Shown: piece by piece, positions 56,338 to 64,000 of the stretch
How the letters are laid out: every line of letters starts with the position of its first letter
How positions within the stretch are numbered: position 1 is the first letter of the stretch
NCBI GenBank assembly: GCA_029876055.1
Contig: CM056877.1
Coordinates: forward strand, 3,534,001 to 3,598,000
Origin: Madurella fahalii
Taxonomy: Eukaryota; Ascomycota; Sordariomycetes; Sordariales
Direction: 5' to 3'
DNA length: 64,000 bases
The notes under the pieces: generated by a model
The model's input: only the letters and a program-made list of their open reading frames with translations
Databases searched by the model: none
What the model was told of the DNA's origin: nothing
Translations under genes and position numbers: made by a program

Positions 56338-57116
56338 TATACATCCTTTCTTGTTCTTTCTGTTCTGTGTTCTCACTAGCCAAGCATGCATACCGGCACT
56401 GTACTTTTTTCTACTAACGTTTTCCTTCTTTTTCGAAGACCGGGTGTGGCTCTCGGCAACGGCGTTTTCAGACGTGATTAATGAACCGAATCCAAGGCGA
56501 CTAGACTTGGAGCATGTATACCTTTTTATTCTTGTGTGTGTAATGATTTGGATTCATATATTATACCCTTGAGCTTCGGAGCTCGCACGAAACGAGGCCG
56601 GGTGGAGGTGTGTTATCCCTGGGAGATAGAATGAGTTTATCGTTTTTCTTGATTGGGGCTTTCATTGACGAGGGCTTGGAGAGTGCACGGCACTATGTAT
56701 TTACGGTGCAGCGGAAGTTGGATTTTATGTTTTTCTTCTACACTTATATACTTGGTTGCTCTCGAGCGTTTGGCGTTTTATAAGAAAAAAACCTAACAAT
56801 GAAGAATGTTTTGTCCTGTCTCAAACCACTGCTTGTACGTGTAGCACGACAGACTACCCTCCCGCTGCCAATCAATCAGACTAGCTACCTATCCGTATCC
56901 TGCCCATCCCTATCTCGTATTTCCCCTCCCTCCCCTCTTGTAGTAAGTATCCCATCCAGTCGACGGATGGGACTGCATCATCCGCTAACGCCCGACTCCT
57001 GATAGTGACGCCCTTTCCAGTCTCGATCCCCTCACCTACATTCTTTGAAACCACCAAACTTAGCTTAACCACCCGCTTGTTCTGCCAAGAACGGCAAACA
57101 ACGCTGGTCCAACCGA
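56338..57116. other. Convergent 3' spacer
   Basis: No gene seen. AT-rich 3' untranslated sequence of ERF2 and of the acidic nuclear-type protein gene. Confidence 0.5.
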
Positions 57117-59335
57117 TTAAGACGAGCCGGAAGCCTCATGGTCCCCAACCGCACCGGCATGGTCCACAGCCGCCGCCTGGGCCTCGGCCTCGTCAACAGA
57201 TAGGGGCGCGGTGACTTCGGCATCCGTCGCCCCCTCCGCTGCCATCACCGGCACCGTCAGCGGCGTGCCCTTCCCCTCGGAACCCGGGCCCGAGCCCGAC
57301 CCGGAAACGCTGCCGGGGTTGCTCATCCCCTCCTGGCGGTCCAGCTCCCGCTCCAGGCTGCCGAGGAGGTTAAGCCCGTCGTCTTCGTCCTCCGTCACCG
57401 TCGGGAGGAGCGCCGGGGAGTCGGGAGGCTGGAGGGAGGCGGTCCGCCCCGGGGATTCTGTCGCCGGGGAGGGGCTCGCTTGCTGGGGTTGGTCCGACGA
57501 GGGCGGCGAGGATTCAAAGCCCCCGGTGGCGGTCGGTGGTGGTATGAAGGGCTGCGATCCTGCTGGCGGGGCGGGCTCGCCTGTCTCTGCCTGGGCAGTT
57601 GGGGCTGCGGGCGTCTCGGTTGTCACCTGGTCCGGCGCTGCGGGTAAAGCCTCCGCTGGCGGAAGATGCGTGCTCTCTGCCGCTGGAGCTTCGCTCGCGA
57701 CCTGTTCCGCTCCGGAGGGGTCGAAGACGCCCTGTATCGTCGTCTCGCTCATGAGAGCCTGGTCGATGGTGGCCCCTGAGCCGAACTCCGTAACCGTGGT
57801 GTGAGAGTGCACATCTAGGTATGCCGACGTGGAAAATGACGTGGCTGCCCCCTGAGAGGAGAGGATGGGCGATGGCTCGGTGGGCGACTGGATCATGACA
57901 TTCTTCAAGGGGCTGCCTTCGATTTTGGGAGACACGAGGTGCATCGCAGCATGCGGCGGGCCAAGGTTGGCGAGGTTCGACGGCGGGAAGCGCCCCTTGG
58001 CAATCGTCACTTCGTCCTCTAAAGGAGCACGATGGAGCTCTTCGGACTCCTCAACAGACGTTGGCTGAACCGCCTCGGACATTTCCGAGTCCTCAGTCTC
58101 CTGACCCCGAGGCTCGCCGTTCATACTCTCAACGTCAGGGGTCTCGCCCGCCTCGTCCTCGCCGCCCTCTTCTTCTCCCTCGTCTCCTTCGTCGCCATCG
58201 CCACCTTCTTCATCTTCCGAGGGGACGCCTGACATATCAGCCATCTCGCTATCTTGGATTGCGCTATCTTCGGTGTCTTCAATCTTGATTCCCTGCTCGC
58301 ACAGCGTGGTTAGCAAATGTGGCCGAGCGGCCTGATGCTCGCCAGCAAACAACAGCAGTAGAAACTCACATCAGCGCCAACACCCTCGATTTTGACCGCC
58401 GGGCTCCCGTCCGCGACCGCCGTAGCTTGTGACGACCGCGTTGCGGGTACGGGCAAGGGCAGCTTGCCCTTTTTACGCCCGCGCCCGATTCCCTTAGCCT
58501 TCCTTTTAGGCGGTGGCGGCCGTCGCCTGACTGGCGGTGCCTGCTGAGGCGCCAGCTCCGCTTTGGTTGCTGACGGAGCCGGCACAACAGTCGTGGAGAC
58601 AATCTCGCCGTCTACTTGTTGTCCTTCGGTGAGGGTGACGGTCTGTTCGTAGGGGTTGCCCGCCGCGTCGATTCGGCGCACGGTAGCCCTGAGAACCGTC
58701 GGCCCCGTCGCCTGCGCAACTGCCGCCCGAGAAGACAGAGTCACGGTGTTTTTGGGCCGCTTCGCTAGGTAAGACGTCGTCGGAGTCTCGGCGTTGCGAG
58801 GCAACTGCTTCCACGCCTTGACCATGAACCCCTCGTTGTTCGGCGCGCTCCAGTCCTTCTTCTCCCCTTTGCCGATGGCATCAACTTCGGTTTCGGCCTC
58901 CTCCTCTTCTGCTGGCGCGGCGCGCTTGTAGAGTCGACCGGATCTCGCGGCACGGAGGAGTTCCTGGCTGTGTGGCGGGAGGAGATGTGTATCTCGGGGC
59001 ATGCCGAACGGGAGGTCGTTGGCCCAGCGGTCGCCCTGCTGTGCCATGTCCTGCTGCAGTGCCGACGGTGTAGCGCTCACCAACTCCCGGCGCCATTGCC
59101 GCACGGGAAGGCCTTCCAATGTGTGAAGATGTACGTGTTAGTGGTCGAGACGGCGCGTAGAAGGATGTAGACAGTCGGAACACACACCCTCGAAATCATC
59201 GGGCTCTGGAAAGCCAGCGCGAGCGCCTCGGCGCGTCTGAGTCGCCGTCCTATACTGCTTCAATTGCGAGCCTACTGTCAGCAGATCTTATCGCAACCGC
59301 GGCTTCACCGAATCTATACTCACTGTCGGCGCCAT
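57117..59335 (-). CDS. Large acidic probable nuclear protein, four exons
   Basis: Exons 59335-59320 (16 nt), 59271-59188, 59112-58370 and 58292-57117 give 672 residues; phases agree. The N-terminus SSQLKQYRTATQTRRGARAG and DDFEGLPVRQWRRELV form an ordered conserved-looking block, followed by LPPHSQELLRAARSGRLYKR and GFMVKAWKQLPRN. A basic nuclear-localisation-type stretch follows (RRRPPPPKRKAKGIGRGRKK). The C-terminal 390 residues are very acidic then Pro/Ala/Ser/Glu-rich and disordered. I recognise the N-terminal block only as an ascomycete-conserved hypothetical protein; the basic-plus-acidic layout suggests a chromatin or INO80/SWR-type accessory factor, but that is a guess. Confidence 0.7.
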
Positions 59336-60099
59336 TGCGACCTGTGGGTGACGTCGCGTCCCAGCGCCAAGTCTCTTGTGCCTCTGCCACCACCTAGATC
59401 AACAGAACCTCGACTGGTTGCAGCGAGTCCGCCGGCTACTTCGTGGCTCGTACGTGACTAAAGCTGGCGCACAAGAGTGGCGTCGCGAAGGTCGTCGGTT
59501 GCTGGCGACCAATAATCAGAGATGTAGCGGCGGACTTTTGCGACGGGATGAGTATGGGGAGTCGACATGTAACACAAGCACAGCTCATTGACTTTGCGCA
59601 ATGTTATAGACTACTGTTAGAAATTGTTTTAGATACAGTAGTCTCAGATGCTCAGACCTGCTAGGCGTGAGGTACCGCAAACACGACCACTCTACTTTCA
59701 AACAATTGTGGCTCGCTTAGAACGATATGCTGCTTAGCTAAAAGTTCCCAGCTCAACCTTCCCAGATATGCGAAAGAGGGACACCCCATGTTTTGTAGTT
59801 CACGATTGAGAAGAGATAGACGGCTCTCTTGGTTAGAGAGGCGAAGGTATCAATTACACCTGTCACTCGAGGCGTGGGCCCCGGCGGTGGAAAGCCTAGC
59901 GAGTGCGTCTCTAGTGCCACCGTCCTCGTTTCCCGCGCGACCAAGCTCTTCGGCTGCTCGCCACACCCGCCGCGATGTCGCCATGCACCCAGCACAGAGC
60001 CTATGCGCAAAAGCAGCCCATCTCGTAGTTTACACACTTACGGCACTAGGCTTGGTCTGTAGCCGCCGCAACTGAAGAAGTTCTGGTCAGGGACAAAAC
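59336..60099. other. Spacer, nothing supported
   Basis: Promoter of the acidic protein gene and 3' region of ISD11. Frames at 59753-60075 on both strands lack support. Confidence 0.45.
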
Positions 60100-60841
60100 T
60101 CAGTCCCAGCTGTCCTGTTGTCAGCAACGCCTTTTCAATAACCATCTAACTCGCGCCACTCACCCGGTGTCCTTCTGCCTCGTAATCTCGCCATGACCTT
60201 CCTTATCCTTGCCCTGTGCGCCCCAGTCAGCCCCCTCCCCATCCCTCCTCACCGACATACAAGGCAGGAGTGCAACGTACCGATATCCCCCCTTCCACCA
60301 CAAGCCTATCCTGCTGATAGAACTGGCTAATCATCGTCTGCCGCTGTATTCCCAGGAAAGAAATCGAGAAACCTAGCGTCAGCATCCAACCTCCAAGAAC
60401 CCGGTAAAGCCGTAGAACAGCCATCGCACCTTCAACATCTGCAGATCCTTCAGCCCCTTCTGCAGCAGCTCCTGTATCCGCCTCGGGTCCTCGACACTCC
60501 TGTGCTCGCGGAACGCATCCCTCGTGCGGCGCTTGGCGTATTCTCTAAAGTTGTAGGCGGCGAACTGGTTGCCCTGGCGGAGGAGCTGTCGGTACTGCAG
60601 CGTTTTTCCCGCAACGTTAGCAACGAGCTACTACCGCGAACCGAATTGGGAATCTTTTTTTGCATAAAAATGTGAACATCACCCAACGCCAGCCACCCAG
60701 CGGCTCCACGCGGTTAGAACACTACCATGCGTTGGCGGGCAAAATAGCAGTCGGCCGGAGGATCGGAGATAGAGAAAAATAACATACCAGCGACAGCACC
60801 TTCTGCGCCGATTCTGGCCTGGCTGCTGCCTGTGCGGACAT
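60100..60841 (-). CDS. ISD11: ISD11 / LYRM4, Fe-S cluster biogenesis subunit
   Basis: Exons 60841-60788, 60594-60430, 60343-60281, 60213-60164 and 60109-60100 give 113 residues. The LYR motif is split by intron 1: KVLSL joins YRQLLRQGNQFAAYNFREYA. Then RRTRDAFREHRSVEDP, LQKGLKDLQMLKRQTMISQF and FYQQDRLVVEGG, the full LYR_ISD11 pattern, with a short tail ending QKDTGWD. The protein stabilises cysteine desulfurase Nfs1 in the mitochondrial matrix, together with acyl carrier protein bound in the LYR helix bundle. The last exon holds only the final Gly completion, Trp, Asp and stop. Confidence 0.88.
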
Positions 60842-61399
60842 CCTGAGCTAGATATAGCAAGAAGAAGAAAGGCTGGGGAAAAAAAAAAAAAAATTAAGGA
60901 ACAGAAGGCTTGCGCCTGTAACGTGGTCGCTGGAAGGAGGGTTATGTCCGCGTTCGCAAACCGAGAACTAGTAGGACCCTTGCTCGGCCCAGGAATTTGC
61001 GAATTGCGATGACGAAATGCGCTGCGCGAGGCGCCGAGGCCCCGGATATCATTAATGACCCATCGCACTTTGCCTTAGTGCCCCGTTAAATGCATTGTAT
61101 GATTCTGGTATGTGAGACGGATCGCTGGTGAAATCCGGGCTTCGTATAACCGACACACACTGTGAACATGTATTATTTAATAACAATGACTAACCCAATA
61201 GTATACTGCCATCCCATCCCATCCTATCCTACTCACGCCCAGGCCAGAATTCCAATTCCAGTCCCAGTCCCAGTCCCAGTCCCAATCCCAGTCCCAGACC
61301 CTATCCCAAGTCCCAAGCAATCAGCCAACAAAGCCTCAAACTCCCACAAACCCGCTAAGATAATCCCAACCGGCAGATAAACAAACCCCCCTTTCCCCT
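60842..61399. other. Spacer with CAGTCC hexamer tract
   Basis: Contains an A13-type run near 60880 and, at about 61256-61300, seven imperfect CCAGTC units on the plus strand. The latter lies just past the transcription factor stop, likely in its 3' untranslated region. No gene. Confidence 0.5.
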
Positions 61400-64000
61400 T
61401 TAATAACCATACATATCCCCACCCCCAGCTGCCCAAGCTTGCATCGCCGGTGCCCCCACCCCGTCAGCAGACATGTAGTACCCCAGTTCATTCTCATACC
61501 CATCGTTTATGGGCAGCGCCGCCTGCGGATAATACTGCTGCTGCGGGTGCGGCGGCGGCGGCGGCGGGTGTGCGCCATAAGAAGGAGGGGGATGAGAACC
61601 AGGCGCGCCTCCCGTCCCCGGCGCCGGCGTCGGCCCGACGGTTGTCTGGTGCGTGTCAAACGCTTCAATCAATAAGCCCAGTCCGTCCGTGGTCGGCGCT
61701 TGTCTGGCGGCGCCCACGCCCAGTCCCACGCCTGCGGCCTGTGTGGTTGCCTGGTGCTGGGCATGGGGGGACAGAAGATGCTGCTGCTGCTGCTGCTGCT
61801 GTTGTTGTTGTTGTGGTTGTGGTTGTGGTGGTGGTGGTGGTGGTGGTGGTGGTGATTGTTGGGCAGGGGGACCCTGTGGTTGGGGGACGGGCAGCCGCAT
61901 GTGGGGATCTGTGGTATACACTGCCTGTGCTGTAGTGTTCGGTGGCTGTGGAATGGTCATGATGGGCATGTTGGGGCTTTGGGATGGGATGCTGTTCTTT
62001 TCGTCTGGAGCAGATGGCGCCGTGGTCCGTGGCTGGATCGGCTTGATGGGCGGGCGATTCGACGGTAGCTGAAGGACATGGGGAATGGGCTCTCTCTGCG
62101 CTAAGGTTAACCTCAATATTGAGGATGAGATAGGGCGCTAGAACTCACACTATCAGCCATGCTGCCCTCCGCCTCGAGGGTCACGCCGTTCTGGGCACGG
62201 TAGAACTTCTCTAGGTGGTCATACCACCGAGATGCGAGAGGCCAGACGTTTTGGCTCTCGGCAAGAATGTTGAGAATGCGCTGAACCATCATTGGCGCGT
62301 TCCGGGCAATAGATGGATCGGGGCAGACTGTAGCAGCGTGTATTTTAGCCATCCGGGTTGCGCCATGGGGGAACGATTAAAGACACTTACTGTTTGCAAA
62401 CTTGCATGGGTAACACGCTAAGAAGCCACAGCTGTAAACACAAAAGGCCTGGGAAAGCTCATTAGTACTTGTCGGCTCGTTCCACCGTTTCGGACAGTTG
62501 GGCCTACCGCCATCTGGGCCCCGGGACCCTCTTCGGGTGCTTTGTCGGCGTAATGTGCCTCGATCTGTTCGTAAAGCGAATTCACGTTCCTGAACAGTTC
62601 AAGCGCCATATTTTCCCAGAAAGCTGTTAGTTCGGGATCCGACTTGTCGTAGGATATCATCCTGGGAAGATGGCGTCAGCTATGCCACTCCAGAAAAGGG
62701 GGGTTACGAGGTTCCCCTACTCGTGTAGATATGCTTTCCGAATAACGATGTTGCATAGGCGTGTGGTCATAGTCACCCCAAGGTATGCCTACCAGAAGCG
62801 TTAGTGATGAGCTGAGCATGAGAATATAAGAAGATGCGCAGCATACCAAATCCTGGCCCTCCTGCTTATAACCCTTGAGGAGGAGGCTGCTCCATCGGTG
62901 ATCATTCGGAAGACCTCGCTCCCAGTCCCCAAGTCGCCTCTCCATCTGCGCGAACTCGCTCGCGGGTTCCCACGGCCGCAGGCTTTTACTGTTGTTGATG
63001 GCCCGTCGGGATATGGCTCCCCAGTAGTAGTGTGCCTGGATGAGGACGGCGAATAATGATCTCCTCTCATCAGCGATCAGCGCGGGATTCTCGAGCGCCG
63101 GGACCGTGTCCTCAAGCGCTGCTCTCGACTTTGGTTCCACTGCATTGGCAAAGTCGTTTTCGTTGCTCGGAAGCAGCGCCGTGATGTCGCTGGCCGATAA
63201 TAATACCGGGGACCGCAGCCCAGAGTGCAGGTTGTCCTGACTGTGCAACATCCACTGGAACATGCTGTCAGCTGCCGAGAACAACCCTTCCCAAGCTATA
63301 CCTCCACACATACCAAGGTCCTTCTGGCAGATTCAGCCCGGATAATGAGCTCCCGCGTGGGATTCTGCAACACATAGGTTTCTTCCCTGTGCAGCTGCAT
63401 GAGTGTTGCCATCCGCATCGCGATCGCCAGGTTGATCTCGCTTCCTGTCAGAAATATCCGGCGTCGCCAAAGCTTGTGAGGGTTCCGGAGAAACTTACCG
63501 AACTCTTGTGCTTCATGCCACTCCCCTGCTGTGCAATGCCCAGCAGATAGAAAGCCTGGCACCTCTCGAGGCTCGGTTCTTTGTACAGCTCATTCTGAGC
63601 TACAGCTGAGGCACGCTCCATGAAGGCCTCGGAGGCCTTGACACCGCTTCCATACCGTTCAGCCAAAGCCGGCGTCAACCGCGCCGAGACACTGAGGATC
63701 CCAAGCAGGAAGAATACACTGACGGACCGGTGCTGGGTTCGAAGACGTTCCGGAAATAGCTGCTTAGGGATGAATCCAAGCTGGAAATAGTGGCGCGTGA
63801 ACCTATTAACGGCCTCGATAACCTCGGGCAACGGTGGAAGGAGGTCCCAATCGTCAGCGCCCTTTGCGAGACTGGGCGCCACGAGCATAGATGAGCGCAG
63901 CTGGCCAGGGCCGTCCAGAATATCACGTTGGGCTTTGGCAACGTCCCGCTTCTTGTTCTTGTCCGTCCTCACTCGAGGGTGTCGGTACTCACGGTCCTGG
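61400..64000 (-). CDS. Fungal-specific transcription factor (middle homology region), N-terminus cut by window edge
   Basis: Exons in the window: 64000-63499, 63436-63314, 63254-62847, 62788-62721, 62661-62508, 62448-62391, 62327-62151 and 62100-61400; all phases agree. The fungal-specific TF domain (PF04082 type) runs through SVFFLLGILSVSARL, QAFYLLGIAQQGSGM, INLAIAMRMATLMQLHREE, AESARRTLWMLHSQDNLHSG and AHYYWGAISRRAINNSKS, then YLGVTMTTRLCNIVIRKAYL. The C-terminal 250 residues are Pro/Gln-rich with a mixed poly-Pro/poly-Gln tract and a short conserved-looking GLGLLIEAFDTHQ, a probable activation domain. The Zn2Cys6 DNA-binding domain should lie beyond 64000, so this copy is partial; the basic RTDKNKKRD near the edge may follow it. 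The target pathway is not deducible. Confidence 0.85.

Noticed and set aside
61439..62072. Plus-strand Cys/Gly/Val-rich proteins
   Set aside because: Antisense shadows of the transcription factor's Gln/Pro tract.
1..64000. tRNA, rRNA or snRNA genes
   Set aside because: No convincing A-box plus B-box pair or rRNA-like sequence was seen by eye; a covariance-model search would be needed to exclude small RNAs.

Overview
The window is nuclear DNA of a filamentous ascomycete. Short introns with fungal donors (GTAAGT, GTATGT) and CTAAC or CTGAC branch sites, single-exon membrane proteins, and recognisable fungal orthologues (ATG29, NUP53, IVY1-like, ISD11, NC2-beta, ERF2) all point to Pezizomycotina. 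Protein style and the accessory families suggest Sordariales, probably Chaetomiaceae. That placement is inference; no rDNA or marker gene is present. All spliced models below were built by hand from splice motifs, reading phase and family knowledge.

Layout. (1) 0-19 kb, accessory: a coiled-coil protein of unknown role; a divergent pair of an AIG1-like GTPase and a ten-exon Hsp70-like ATPase; a C-terminally membrane-anchored protein; a PD-(D/E)XK nuclease-like gene with a 17-C frameshift; a decayed second copy of the Hsp70 3' half; a GH76 cell-wall mannosidase; and a relic that looks like a DUF7924-type gene. (2) 19.5-31 kb, core: a CYP52-like P450, ATG29, NUP53, an IVY1-like BAR protein, acyl-protein thioesterase and a LigB/DODA-type dioxygenase, with almost no spacer. 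(3) 31.5-42 kb, accessory again: a kinase-like gene, a second nuclease-like gene, a pyrimidine microsatellite, three copies of a roughly 415-bp dispersed element, two dead kinase genes (one split by that element) and a dead F-box/DUF6546-type gene. (4) 42-64 kb, mostly core: ferric reductase, a D-amino-acid-oxidase-type flavoprotein divergent from an SDR, NC2-beta, a small mitochondrial protein, ERF2-type palmitoyltransferase, a large acidic probable nuclear protein, ISD11 and a fungal transcription factor cut by the right edge.

Notable observations: three introns appear to use GC-AG boundaries; ATG29 needs a 10-nt microexon; four otherwise good genes are each out of frame by exactly one missing G or C at a G/C run, which looks more like an assembly artefact than biology; and the 415-bp element marks both insertion and duplication breakpoints. 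No intact transposase, reverse transcriptase, Starship captain, rRNA, tRNA or CRISPR array was seen. The best candidate for an uncharacterised functional unit is the divergent GTPase/Hsp70-like pair with its neighbours, but that they act together is only inference from position.
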